DNA of 64,000 bases from Cinclus cinclus (Eukaryota; Chordata; Aves; Passeriformes; Cinclidae), in NCBI RefSeq assembly GCF_963662255.1, contig NC_085059.1, forward strand, positions 2,404,501 through 2,468,500, in the 5' to 3' direction. Numbering within the stretch: position 1 is the first letter of the stretch; each line of letters starts with the position of its first letter. Below, in pieces: positions 20,776-33,074 of this stretch. The notes under the pieces are model-generated. The model made no database searches, was not told where the DNA came from, and worked only from the letters and a program-made list of their open reading frames with translations. Made by a program: the position numbers and the translations under genes.

Positions 20776-21267
20776 ATGTTCCCGCTGCCAGCACTCGGTT
20801 GTCCCTCGCTCTTCGTTCTGTGCCTTGGTGCTGAGCTGCTCCTGCTGCCTGGACTTTTCCAGCACTTCTACTGGAGCATCAACGCCAGTAGGATGAGCGC
20901 TCCTGTCCCAGCGGAGGTACAGTGCCATACCAGGGAGGGGGGCAGCCCTGACTGCCTGGGCAGGCTGCAGCCCTGTGGGGATGGATGCTGGGGACAGGGA
21001 CCCCAAGGGAGATTGTGCTGTCTCATGCAGACTGCCAGAGACACCATTGAGGATATGGAAGTGGATGAGAAGGACGACACCGAGCCCATGGAAGTTGATG
21101 AGAAGGACGACACCGAGCCCATGGAAGTTGATGAGCAGGATGACACCGAGCCCATGGAAGTGGATGAAAATGATGAGACTGAGCCCATGGAAGTTGATGA
21201 GCAGGATGACACCGAGCCCATGGACGTTGATGAGAAGGACAAGGAAGAGCCCGTGATCCTGGGGTGA
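20776..21267 (+). CDS. Acidic-repeat protein, copy 5 (type B, 163 aa)
   Basis: Six repeats: the second repeat of type A (the one with a CAA Gln codon) is absent, an exact 33-base in-frame loss. The tail is VILG because two first-position changes replace Leu-Val by Val-Ile. Cys71 present. Confidence 0.55.
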   Translation: MFPLPALGCPSLFVLCLGAELLLLPGLFQHFYWSINASRMSAPVPAEVQCHTREGGSPDCLGRLQPCGDGCWGQGPQGRLCCLMQTARDTIEDMEVDEKDDTEPMEVDEKDDTEPMEVDEQDDTEPMEVDENDETEPMEVDEQDDTEPMDVDEKDKEEPVILG

Positions 21268-21403
21268 GGATGGAGCCCCAGGAGCAGGACAACCTGATGC
21301 TCCCCTGCCCTGCCCTGCCCACAGGCAGTGCCCAGCCTGGGGCGGGGCTGGCTGGCTCTCCTCAGGGACATGGTGCTCAAGGAAGTCCTGCTCTGCTGCT
21401 TCT

Positions 21404-21451
21404 TTCCTTCCTTCCTTCCTTCCTTCCTTCCTTCCTTCCTTCCTTCCTTCC
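21404..21451 (+). repeat. TTCC microsatellite, 12 repeats, unit 5
   Basis: Perfect run of 12. Confidence 0.95.
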
Positions 21452-21729
21452 CCGATTGACAGGGATAATGGGCATTGATAGGGCCCCGCTGTAAATATGT
21501 TCTACATGTTAGAGGGTTTTTATAGGAACTGTTAGCCTAAAGCTCCTAGATTGTTCATCTCTAGGTTCTAGATTGTTCCCGTATAGGTCCCAGATTGTTA
21601 CTGTATAGGACCCAGGTTGTTGGAGTACTGGTTCCAGATTGTTAAAAGTATAGTATTCCATGTAAATAAGTTCTATCCATTGTTGTTAGAAGGATAGATG
21701 TTCTGGAAATGTTTGGATCACCTTTGTTC

Positions 21730-21735
21730 AATAAA
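21730..21735 (+). terminator. Poly(A) signal, unit 5
   Basis: AATAAA intact. Confidence 0.55.
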
Positions 21736-23271
21736 TACAATTTCTTATTAAAACCCCGCCGCTCTTTGCAATTCCTTTGGGCAACCTTTGCACAGTCATG
21801 GTTTCAACTTGCTCATGGTTCCTGGGGCTGGAGGTCCCGGGGGGTGCTGGCACAGCCAGCCCTGGCTGGGGGTCCCTGTGCAGGGAGGTCCCACTGACCC
21901 AGCACTGCTGTTCCTGGGGCACAGCAGTGTCCCCGAGGGCAAAGCTGTCACCAGCAGAGAGGGAGCTGTGACAGCAGCAGCCCCTGCAGCCACGCCAACA
22001 AAGCAAAGGAAACCTCCTGCCACCCTTCCTGCTGCAGCCACTGGGACTCCTGGGCAGGAGCCAGCATCAGGCACAGGGATGCAACATCCACCTCCATGCT
22101 CTGAAGGTCACGACAGCCTTGGCAACTCTGGGACCTGCACCTGGGCTGCTGCAGGGGCTGATGTTTAAGGCTTGCAGCCTCAAAAACCTCTGGGCTTTGC
22201 TTCCCCCGCTGCTTTCCATTGCCCTGTGCCCAGGATCCTCACCCTGACCGTGTTCCCCACTCCCTGAGCATCCCCATCACAGGGGGCACTGGCAAATCCC
22301 ACACGCTTCACAAAACAAACTCCCCCACAGTAACCAAACCACTCTTTGGTCAGAGGGTGCCAAGGGGAAGCTCAGCACCAGCTGCCGTTTAAAGCATGCT
22401 TTCAAAAGTGGGTTCAGGCACTCTGGCAGTGCCTGCTGTGCAGCTGAGGCTGTGGGGACACAGCACTGGCTCAGGCCAGCCCTCGGCCCCTCACAGCTCA
22501 TGCCAAGGGCCCAGCTCACAAAGCAGTTTCATACCACTTGCAGCAGCTATTTCAAAGGCCTAAATGTCATTCACAGGAGCCATTTAGGTGCCATGTAGGT
22601 GCCAATTCAGTGTCGGTGTCCTGGCATGAGAAGCCATGACGGGGCCTCTGCATGTGCACTCAGGGCACTTCCAGTGCCATCCCAAAGGGATCACAAAGGA
22701 CAGGGCTCTTCTTTCAGCACTGCTGAGCTCCTCACCCAGCATTTAAATCTCAGGAAGAGACAAGAATTGAGTGCACCAGGGAAGCTGGCCTCCAAGAAAA
22801 GGCATCAATCCCACGGCCCACCCAAGCCAACGGCCTGCATGTCTGTACCTTCTCCTCCTTCTCTCTTCTCTGCTGTCACTTTGCCCGTTCTCTCTGTCCG
22901 GGAGCTTGGCCTCTCAGACAAATAAAAGATGTGCATCCTCACGTAGCCACTGCATAGATGTCTTACAGAATTGTCCCTTCTTCCCCGACAGCTGCAAATC
23001 CTACCGCTGCCAGACCTCATCCCTTGCTCCCACAAAGGGAGAGAAGACTTTCCATTCTAATTCATTGTCCAGCTCTAAGTCAACTACCCAGTCAGTAGAA
23101 ATAGCTGTGAAATCCCCTCCACCAACCTGCCACAAGAGCTACAGCTGCGGAGGGGGAAACAGCAAACTCCCACCCCCACCACTGCTTTGGACTCCTTACC
23201 AGCTAAAATATATCCCACTCCTGCGATTATTTCTTTTAACCACAGCTACAATCTATTGGAATCAATTAAAC

Positions 23272-23503
23272 ACAAGATCACAGAATGGGCTGGGTGCAAA
23301 GGAACCTTCAGTGCCACCCAGTGCAAGCTCTGCCACGGCAGGGACACCTCCCACTGTCCCACGCTGCTCCAGCCTGGCCTTGGGCACTGCCAGGGATCCA
23401 GGGGCAGCCACAGCTGCTCTGGGCACCCTGTGCCAGCCCTGCCCACCCTGCCAGGGAACAAGTCCTGCCCCATATCCCATCTGAAGCTGCTCCCAGTGCA
23501 AAG
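23272..23503 (-). mobile_element. CR1 LINE 3' end, minus strand, unit 5
   Basis: Amplified copy; no indels. Confidence 0.88.
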
Positions 23504-25126
23504 AGGTGTCACTGCATGGCCTTGGGATGATGGATCAAGAGAAAGCCCCAGGCTTTGAGCAGAGCCCCCAGTGCCTGTGCTGGGGACGTGCCACCCACCT
23601 GCCCCGCAAGCACTCAGCTGCCTCGCAGCCAAAAGGAGTGTCCAACAGGCAAAGTACTCCCAGAGGATCAAGCCCTGGTCACTGCACCAATGACAAGGTC
23701 TTTATTGGGAAGAAATGTCAAAGCACAGCGACATTTCTTTTCCAAGCAGGAGACGCTGATCCTGGTGCGGCACCGCAGGCATGCTGTTATTGCTGGTCCT
23801 CAATTCATCCCTTTATCAGCTGCAGGGCCACCAGGACAGGCTTTGGTCTCCCAGGCCAGCGCTGAGGGACACTGCTGTCCCCACCAGCTGTCCCCAGCCC
23901 TGGGTGCTGTCCCCGCCAGGGCTGTCCCCAGCCCTGTGTGCCCGAGCCTCTGCAGCCCAAAGCACCTGGAGATCCCCCTGAGCATCAGCGATCAGGGCCG
24001 CTGCAATCAGCCTGCTGACCCAAAATCCCAAGTCCTGCCACAAGAAAAGCAGCTGATGCATCGATACCTTGAAATTACATGTCTCAATGCATGGACAGGA
24101 AGCACCCCTATGCCACCAAATCATTGCTAAGGGCTTGCAAGCCTCAACCCGCAGATTTCAGCGTTGCACACACAGTCAGGGCAAGGGTAAATCCACACAG
24201 AAATGACACAGAAATTCCAAAACACACATCTTGTTGGTCTTGACGCCTTTCTTGTTGGCTCAAGGGCTGTTTCTGTGGGCCACGCTTGCACAGAAAGAAA
24301 GAAAGGAAGTGCAGCTGCTGAAGAACATCTCCATGCCCTCAGCAGGTTTTGGTGCCTTTGCTGCAGGGCCGCTCCTGTCAGAGCCCCCTCTCTGCTGCTG
24401 ACGCCTTTGCTCTTGGCGACACCAGCCCAGGAACACCAGCAGGGCCCAGGGCTGGGTCAGGGGGACCCCCCTGTGCACAGGGACTCCCAGCCCCGTGGCT
24501 GTGCCAGCACCCCCAGAAACACCAAGATCTGGCAGCACTTTGCTCCGCTGCTCTTTCCGGACACGCAACCATCTCCTTCCTTTGCCATCGCAGGAAAATT
24601 CAACCTCTACCTCCGCCAAAGACCATTTCCCACACATGGCTGCTCAGAAATGTTCTTCTGCACTTCCTCCACCAAAAACACCCCCGCATGCCCAGAAGAG
24701 ATCCCAGGGCCATCAGGATACCCTCCACAAACACTGCACAGGCACCCAGGACCATGGGCTTTCCATCTCTGCCATTCAGGCTCCCTGCGCTGCTCCTGTT
24801 CATTTTCTCCTCCTCTCTCCATCACTTTGGGAGCCACAGAGCTCCCAGGCTTTGGCAATTCCCAAGGCCAGTGCTGTGCATGGCTTGTTGGACACCCCCG
24901 GGGCTGTGGACTGTGGACTGACATCCCTGTGGTGTTTCAGAGAAGCTGTTGAGAACCACAGCAAGCCACCAAGTTACTGAGCCTACTAGAACACCTCCCC
25001 AAGAGTAAAAGCTGAAAAAGTTGGGGCTGCTGAGGAACGAGAGCTGAAGCTTGTGTGGCAAGCTCAGAGCACATTCACAGTGAATGAAAGGTGGAAGAAG
25101 GAGCGTGACTCTTCCTCAGGAAGTGT

Positions 25127-25380
25127 ACTGATGGGACAAGGGGGAATGGGATCAAACGGAAAGAGAGTTGGAAGAGATTTGATGCTGGAAAGAAGTTCTT
25201 TAATGTGAGGCTGCTTGTCCCTGACACAGGGACCTGTGCACATGTGGGTGCCCCATCCCCAGCAACATCCAAGGCCACGTTGGACAGGGTTGAAGTGCTG
25301 GGAGCTTGCTCAGGTTGGAACCAGATGATTTTTAGGGTCCCTTCCAAGCCAAACCACTCAAGGATTTGATGGTTCCATGA
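25127..25380 (+). mobile_element. CR1 LINE 3' end, unit 6
   Basis: Has the common gagcttgc and caaggattt forms, unlike unit 5 next to it. Confidence 0.85.
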
Positions 25381-25544
25381 CGTCCATCTCCAAGAGAGGA
25401 GTGGCCCTGAAGCTTCTGTGACATCACGGAGCCTGGAGTGCTCCAGGTGGAAGGTCCAGGGCCTGGAGACCAGCACAACAGACAGTTCACCTGCTGCCAG
25501 CACTCAGTTCTCCCCCACTCTTTGCTCTCTGCCACGGTGCCAAG

Positions 25545-26036
25545 ATGTTCCCGCTGCCAGCACTCGGTTGTCCCTCGCTCTTCGTTCTGTGCCTTGGTGC
25601 TGAGCTGCTCCTGCTGCCTGGACTTTTCCAGCACTTCTACTGGAGCATCAACGCCAGTAGGATGAGCGCTCCTGTCCCAGCGGAGGTACAGTGCCATACC
25701 AGGGAGGGGGGCAGCCCTGACTGCCTGGGCAGGCTGCAGCCCTGTGGGGATGGATGGTGGGGACAGGGACCCCAAGGGAGATTGTGCTGTCTCATGCAGA
25801 CTGCCAGAGACACCATTGAGGATATGGAAGTGGATGAGAAGGACGACACCGAGCCCATGGAAGTTGATGAGAAGGACGACACCGAGCCCATGGAAGTTGA
25901 TGAGCAGGATGACACCGAGCCCATGGAAGTGGATGAAAATGATGAGACTGAGCCCATGGAAGTTGATGAGCAGGATGACACCGAGCCCATGGACGTTGAT
26001 GAGAAGGACAAGGAAGAGCCCGTGATCCTGGGGTGA
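25545..26036 (+). CDS. Acidic-repeat protein, copy 6 (type B, 163 aa)
   Basis: As copy 5 but with Trp71. Confidence 0.55.
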   Translation: MFPLPALGCPSLFVLCLGAELLLLPGLFQHFYWSINASRMSAPVPAEVQCHTREGGSPDCLGRLQPCGDGWWGQGPQGRLCCLMQTARDTIEDMEVDEKDDTEPMEVDEKDDTEPMEVDEQDDTEPMEVDENDETEPMEVDEQDDTEPMDVDEKDKEEPVILG

Positions 26037-26172
26037 GGATGGAGCCCCAGGAGCAGGACAACCTGATGCTCCCCTGCCCTGCCCTGCCCACAGGCAGTGC
26101 CCAGCCTGGGGCGGGGCTGGCTGGCTCTCCTCAGGGACATGGTGCTCAAGGAAGTCCTGCTCTGCTGCTTCT

Positions 26173-26224
26173 TTCCTTCCTTCCTTCCTTCCTTCCTTCC
26201 TTCCTTCCTTCCTTCCTTCCTTCC
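26173..26224 (+). repeat. TTCC microsatellite, 13 repeats, unit 6
   Basis: Perfect run of 13. Confidence 0.95.
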
Positions 26225-26502
26225 CCGATTGACAGGGATAATGGGCATTGATAGGGCCCCGCTGTAAATATGTTCTACATGTTAGAGGGTTTTTATAGGA
26301 ACTGTTAGCCTAAAGCTCCTAGATTGTTCATCTCTAGGTTCTAGATTGTTCCCGTATAGGTCCCAGATTGTTACTGTATAGGACCCAGGTTGTTGGAGTA
26401 CTGGTTCCAGATTGTTAAAAGTATAGTATTCCATGTAAATAAGTTCTATCCATTGTTGTTAGAAGGATAGATGTTCTGGAAATGTTTGGATCACCTTTGT
26501 TC

Positions 26503-26508
26503 AATAAA
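26503..26508 (+). terminator. Poly(A) signal, unit 6
   Basis: AATAAA intact. Confidence 0.55.
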
Positions 26509-28044
26509 TACAATTTCTTATTAAAACCCCGCCGCTCTTTGCAATTCCTTTGGGCAACCTTTGCACAGTCATGGTTTCAACTTGCTCATGGTTCCTGGGG
26601 CTGGAGGTCCCGGGGGGTGCTGGCACAGCCAGCCCTGGCTGGGGGTCCCTGTGCAGGGAGGTCCCACTGACCCAGCACTGCTGTTCCTGGGGCCCAGCAG
26701 TGTCCCCGAGGGCAAAGCTGTCACCAGCAGAGAGGGAGCTGTGACAGCAGCAGCCCCTGCAGCCACGCCAACAAAGCAAAGGAAACCTCCTGCCACCCTT
26801 CCTGCTGCAGCCACTGGGACTCCTGGGCAGGAGCCAGCATCAGGCACAGGGATGCAACATCCACCTCCATGCTCTGAAGGTCACGACAGCCTTGGCAACT
26901 CTGGGACCTGCACCTGGGCTGCTGCAGGGGCTGATGTTTAAGGCTTGCAGCCTCAAAAACCTCTGGGCTTTGCTTCCCCCGCTGCTTTCCATTGCCCTGT
27001 GCCCAGGATCCTCACCCTGACCGTGTTCCCCACTCCCTGAGCATCCCCATCACAGGGGGCACTGGCAAATCCCACACGCTTCACAAAACAAACTCCCCCA
27101 CAGTAACCAAACCACTCTTTGGTCAGAGGGTGCCAAGGGGAAGCTCAGCACCAGCTGCCGTTTAAAGCATGCTTTCAAAAGTGGCTTCAGGCACTCTGGC
27201 AGTGCCTGCTGTGCAGCTGAGGCTGTGGGGACACAGCACTGGCTCAGGCCAGCCCTCGGCCCCTCACAGCTCATGCCAAGGGCCCAGCTCACAAAGCAGT
27301 TTCATACCACTTGCAGCAGCTATTTCAAAGGCCTAAATGTCATTCACAGGAGCCATTTAGGTGCCATGTAGGTGCCAATTCAGTGTCGGTGTCCTGGCAT
27401 GAGAAGCCATGACGGGGCCTCTGCATGTGCACTCAGGGCACTTCCAGTGCCATCCCAAAGGGATCACAAAGGACAGGGCTCTTCTTTCAGCACTGCTGAG
27501 CTCCTCACCCAGCATTTAAATCTCAGGAAGAGACAAGAATTGAGTGCACCAGGGAAGCTGGCCTCCAAGAAAAGGCATCAATCCCACGGCCCACCCAAGC
27601 CAACGGCCTGCATGTCTGTACCTTCTCCTCCTTCTCTCTTCTCTGCTGTCACTTTGCCCGTTCTCTCTGTCCGGGAGCTTGGCCTCTCAGACAAATAAAA
27701 GATGTGCATCCTCACGTAGCCACTGCATAGATGTCTTACAGAATTGTCCCTTCTTCCCCGACAGCTGCAAATCCTACCGCTGCCAGACCTCATCCCTTGC
27801 TCCCACAAAGGGAGAGAAGACTTTCCATTCTAATTCATTGTCCAGCTCTAAGTCAACTACCCAGTCAGTAGAAATAGCTGTGAAATCCCCTCCACCAACC
27901 TGCCACAAGAGCTACAGCTGCGGAGGGGGAAACAGCAAACTCCCACCCCCACCACTGCTTTGGACTCCTTACCAGCTAAAATATATCCCACTCCTGCGAT
28001 TATTTCTTTTAACCACAGCTACAATCTATTGGAATCAATTAAAC

Positions 28045-28276
28045 ACAAGATCACAGAATGGGCTGGGTGCAAAGGAACCTTCAGTGCCACCCAGTGCAAG
28101 CTCTGCCACGGCAGGGACACCTCCCACTGTCCCACGCTGCTCCAGCCTGGCCTTGGGCACTGCCAGGGATCCAGGGGCAGCCACAGCTGCTCTGGGCACC
28201 CTGTGCCAGCCCTGCCCACCCTGCCAGGGAACAAGTCCTGCCCCATATCCCATCTGAAGCTGCTCCCAGTGCAAAG
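28045..28276 (-). mobile_element. CR1 LINE 3' end, minus strand, unit 6
   Basis: Amplified copy; no indels. Confidence 0.88.
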
Positions 28277-29899
28277 AGGTGTCACTGCATGGCCTTGGGA
28301 TGATGGATCAAGAGAAAGCCCCAGGCTTTGAGCAGAGCCCCCAGTGCCTGTGCTGGGGACGTGCCACCCACCTGCCCCGCAAGCACTCAGCTGCCTCGCA
28401 GCCAAAAGGAGTGTCCAACAGGCAAAGTACTCCCAGAGGATCAAGCCCTGGTCACTGCACCAATGACAAGGTCTTTATTGGGAAGAAATGTCAAAGCACA
28501 GCGACATTTCTTTTCCAAGCAGGAGACGCTGATCCTGGTGCGGCACCGCAGGCATGCTGTTATTGCTGGTCCTCAATTCATCCCTTTATCAGCTGCAGGG
28601 CCACCAGGACAGGCTTTGGTCTCCCAGGCCAGCGCTGAGGGACACTGCTGTCCCCACCAGCTGTCCCCAGCCCTGGGTGCTGTCCCCGCCAGGGCTGTCC
28701 CCAGCCCTGTGTGCCCGAGCCTCTGCAGCCCAAAGCACCTGGAGATCCCCCTGAGCATCAGCGATCAGGGCCGCTGCAATCAGCCTGCTGACCCAAAATC
28801 CCAAGTCCTGCCACAAGAAAAGCAGCTGATGCATCGATACCTTGAAATTACATGTCTCAATGCATGGACAGGAAGCACCCCTATGCCACCAAATCATTGC
28901 TAAGGGCTTGCAAGCCTCAACCCGCAGATTTCAGCGTTGCACACACAGTCAGGGCAAGGGTAAATCCACACAGAAATGACACAGAAATTCCAAAACACAC
29001 ATCTTGTTGGTCTTGACGCCTTTCTTGTTGGCTCAAGGGCTGTTTCTGTGGGCCACGCTTGCACAGAAAGAAAGAAAGGAAGTGCAGCTGCTGAAGAACA
29101 TCTCCATGCCCTCAGCAGGTTTTGGTGCCTTTGCTGCAGGGCCGCTCCTGTCAGAGCCCCCTCTCTGCTGCTGACGCCTTTGCTCTTGGCGACACCAGCC
29201 CAGGAACACCAGCAGGGCCCAGGGCTGGGTCAGGGGGACCCCCCTGTGCACAGGGACTCCCAGCCCCGTGGCTGTGCCAGCACCCCCAGAAACACCAAGA
29301 TCTGGCAGCACTTTGCTCCGCTGCTCTTTCCGGACACGCAACCATCTCCTTCCTTTGCCATCGCAGGAAAATTCAACCTCTACCTCAGCCAAAGACCATT
29401 TCCCACACATGGCTGCTCAGAAATGTTCTTCTGCACTTCCTCCACCAAAAACACCCCCGCATGCCCAGAAGAGATCCCAGGGCCATCAGGATACCCTCCA
29501 CAAACACTGCACAGGCACCCAGGACCATGGGCTTTCCATCTCTGCCATTCAGGCTCCCTGCGCTGCTCCTGTTCATTTTCTCCTCCTCTCTCCATCACTT
29601 TGGGAGCCACAGAGCTCCCAGGCTTTGGCAATTCCCAAGGCCAGTGCTGTGCATGGCTTGTTGGACACCCCCGGGGCTGTGGACTGTGGACTGACATCCC
29701 TGTGGTGTTTCAGAGAAGCTGTTGAGAACCACAGCAAGCCACCAAGTTACTGAGCCTACTAGAACACCTCCCCAAGAGTAAAAGCTGAAAAAGTTGGGGC
29801 TGCTGAGGAACGAGAGCTGAAGCTTGTGTGGCAAGCTCAGAGCACATTCACAGTGAATGAAAGGTGGAAGAAGGAGCGTGACTCTTCCTCAGGAAGTGT

Positions 29900-30153
29900 A
29901 CTGATGGGACAAGGGGGAATGGGATCAAACGGAAAGAGAGTTGGAAGAGATTTGATGCTGGAAAGAAGTTCTTTAATGTGAGGCTGCTTGTCCCTGACAC
30001 AGGGACCTGTGCACATGTGGGTGCCCCATCCCCAGCAACATCCAAGGCCACGTTGGACAGGGTTGAAGTGCTGGGAGGTTGCTCAGGTTGGAACCAGATG
30101 ATTTTTAGGGTCCCTTCCAAGCCAAACCACTCAAGAATTTGATGGTTCCATGA
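29900..30153 (+). mobile_element. CR1 LINE 3' end, unit 7
   Basis: Shares both unit 5 variants although its gene is type A, a sign of mosaic units. Confidence 0.85.
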
Positions 30154-30317
30154 CGTCCATCTCCAAGAGAGGAGTGGCCCTGAAGCTTCTGTGACATCAC
30201 GGAGCCTGGAGTGCTCCAGGTGGAAGGTCCAGGGCCTGGAGACCAGCACAACAGACAGTTCACCTGCTGCCAGCACTCAGTTCTCCCCCACTCTTTGCTC
30301 TCTGCCACGGTGCCAAG

Positions 30318-30842
30318 ATGTTCCCGCTGCCAGCACTCGGTTGTCCCTCGCTCTTCGTTCTGTGCCTTGGTGCTGAGCTGCTCCTGCTGCCTGGACTTTT
30401 CCAGCACTTCTACTGGAGCATCAACGCCAGTAGGATGAGCGCTCCTGTCCCAGCGGAGGTACAGTGCCATACCAGGGAGGGGGGCAGCCCTGACTGCCTG
30501 GGCAGGCTGCAGCCCTGTGGGGATGGATGCTGGGGACAGGGACCCCAAGGGAGATTGTGCTGTCTCATGCAGACTGCCAGAGACACCATTGAGGATATGG
30601 AAGTGGATGAGAAGGACGACACCGAGCCCATGGAAGTTGATGAGCAAGACGACACCGAGCCCATGGAAGTTGATGAGAAGGACGACACCGAGCCCATGGA
30701 AGTTGATGAGCAGGATGACACCGAGCCCATGGAAGTGGATGAAAATGATGAGACTGAGCCCATGGAAGTTGATGAGCAGGATGACACCGAGCCCATGGAC
30801 GTTGATGAGAAGGACAAGGAAGAGCCCCTGGTCCTGGGGTGA
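30318..30842 (+). CDS. Acidic-repeat protein, copy 7 (type A, 174 aa)
   Basis: Consensus type A protein with Cys71, sitting between the two type B pairs. Confidence 0.55.
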   Translation: MFPLPALGCPSLFVLCLGAELLLLPGLFQHFYWSINASRMSAPVPAEVQCHTREGGSPDCLGRLQPCGDGCWGQGPQGRLCCLMQTARDTIEDMEVDEKDDTEPMEVDEQDDTEPMEVDEKDDTEPMEVDEQDDTEPMEVDENDETEPMEVDEQDDTEPMDVDEKDKEEPLVLG

Positions 30843-30978
30843 GGATGGAGCCCCAGGAGCAGGACAACCTGATGCTCCCCTGCCCTGCCCTGCCCACAGG
30901 CAGTGCCCAGCCTGGGGCGGGGCTGGCTGGCTCTCCTCAGGGACATGGTGCTCAAGGAAGTCCTGCTCTGCTGCTTCT

Positions 30979-31022
30979 TTCCTTCCTTCCTTCCTTCCTT
31001 CCTTCCTTCCTTCCTTCCTTCC
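30979..31022 (+). repeat. TTCC microsatellite, 11 repeats, unit 7
   Basis: Perfect run of 11. Confidence 0.95.
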
Positions 31023-31300
31023 CCGATTGACAGGGATAATGGGCATTGATAGGGCCCCGCTGTAAATATGGTCTACATGTTAGAGGGTTTTTATAGGAGC
31101 TGTTAGCCTAAAGCTCCTAGATTGTTCATCTCTAGGTTCTAGATTGTTCCCGTATAGGTCCCAGATTGTTACTGTATAGGTCCCAGGTTGTTGGAGTACT
31201 GGTTCCAGATTGTTAAAAGTATAGTCTTCCATGTAAATAAGTTCTATCCATTGTTTTTAGAAGGATAGATGTTCTGGAAATGTTTGGATCACCTTTGTTC

Positions 31301-31306
31301 AATAAA
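31301..31306 (+). terminator. Poly(A) signal, unit 7
   Basis: AATAAA intact. Confidence 0.55.
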
Positions 31307-32842
31307 TACAATTTCTTATTAAAACCCCGCCGCTCTTTGCAATTCCTTTGGGCAACCTTTGCACAGTCATGGTTTCAACTTGCTCATGGTTCCTGGGGCT
31401 GGAGGTCCCGGGGGGTGCTGGCACAGCCAGCCCTGGCTGGGGGTCCCTGTGCAGGGAGGTCCCACTGACCCAGCACTGCTGTTCCTGGGGCCCAGCAGTG
31501 TCCCCGAGGGCAAAGCTGTCACCAGCAGAGAGGGAGCTGTGACAGCAGCAGCCCCTGCAGCCACGCCAACAAAGCAAAGGAAACCTCCTGCCACCCTTCC
31601 TGCTGCAGCCACTGGGACTCCTGGGCAGGAGCCAGCATCAGGCACAGGGATGCAACATCCACCTCCATGCTCTGAAGGTCACGACAGCCTTGGCAACTCT
31701 GGGACCTGCACCTGGGCTGCTGCAGGGGCTGATGTTTAAGGCTTGCAGCCTCAAAAACCTCTGGGCTTTGCTTCCCCCGCTGCTTTCCATTGCCCTGTGC
31801 CCAGGATCCTCACCCTGACCGTGTTCCCCACTCCCTGAGCATCCCCATCACAGGGGGCACTGGCAAATCCCACACGCTTCACAAAACAAACTCCCCCACA
31901 GTAACCAAACCACTCTTTGGTCAGAGGGTGCCAAGGGGAAGCTCAGCACCAGCTGCCGTTTAAAGCATGCTTTCAAAAGTGGGTTCAGGCACTCTGGCAG
32001 TGCCTGCTGTGCAGCTGAGGCTGTGGGGACACAGCACTGGCTCAGGCCAGCCCTCGGCCCCTCACAGCTCATGCCAAGGGCCCAGCTCACAAAGCAGTTT
32101 CATACCACTTGCAGCAGCTATTTCAAAGGCCTAAATGTCATTCACAGGAGCCATTTAGGTGCCATGTAGGTGCCAATTCAGTGTCGGTGTCCTGGCATGA
32201 GAAGCCATGACGGGGCCTCTGCATGTGCACTCAGGGCACTTCCAGTGCCATCCCAAAGGGATCACAAAGGACAGGGCTCTTCTTTCAGCACTGCTGAGCT
32301 CCTCACCCAGCATTTAAATCTCAGGAAGAGACAAGAATTGAGTGCACCAGGGAAGCTGGCCTCCAAGAAAAGGCATCAATCCCACGGCCCACCCAAGCCA
32401 ACGGCCTGCATGTCTGTACCTTCTCCTCCTTCTCTCTTCTCTGCTGTCACTTTGCCCGTTCTCTCTGTCCGGGAGCTTGGCCTCTCAGACAAATAAAAGA
32501 TGTGCATCCTCACGTAGCCACTGCATAGATGTCTTACAGAATTGTCCCTTCTTCCCCGACAGCTGCAAATCCTACCGCTGCCAGACCTCATCCCTTGCTC
32601 CCACAAAGGGAGAGAAGACTTTCCATTCTAATTCATTGTCCAGCTCTAAGTCAACTACCCAGTCAGTAGAAATAGCTGTGAAATCCCCTCCACCAACCTG
32701 CCACAAGAGCTACAGCTGCGGAGGGGGAAACAGCAAACTCCCACCCCCACCACTGCTTTGGACTCCTTACCAGCTAAAATATATCCCACTCCTGCGATTA
32801 TTTCTTTTAACCACAGCTACAATCAATTGGAATCAATTAAAC

Positions 32843-33074
32843 ACAAGATCACAGAATGGGCTGGGTGCAAAGGAACCTTCAGTGCCACCCAGTGCAAGCT
32901 CTGCCACGGCAGGGACACCTCCCACTGTCCCACGCTGCTCCAGCCTGGCCTTGGGCACTGCCAGGGATCCAGGGGCAGCCACAGCTGCTCTGGGCACCCT
33001 GTGCCAGCCCTGCCCACCCTGCCAGGGAACAAGTCCTGCCCCATATCCCATCTGAAGCTGCTCCCAGTGCAAAG
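32843..33074 (-). mobile_element. CR1 LINE 3' end, minus strand, unit 7
   Basis: A private change (caattgg for ctattgg) lies just outside its 3' terminus near 32825. Confidence 0.88.

Larger units (their letters stand above)
19172..23940 (+). repeat. Array unit 5 (4769 bases, type B)
   Basis: First type B unit: the gene lacks one 33-base repeat. 12 TTCC repeats; minisatellite 23873-23938. Arms 19592-19754 and 21829-21989; CR1 at 20358-20611 (+) and 23272-23503 (-); putative intron 21264-21324. It shares with unit 6 a private A in the 3'UTR (tagtattcc for tagtcttcc). Confidence 0.97.
23941..28713 (+). repeat. Array unit 6 (4773 bases, type B)
   Basis: Type B gene with the Trp71 variant and 13 TTCC repeats; minisatellite 28646-28711. 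Arms 24361-24523 and 26602-26762; CR1 at 25127-25380 (+) and 28045-28276 (-); putative intron 26033-26093. Confidence 0.97.
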
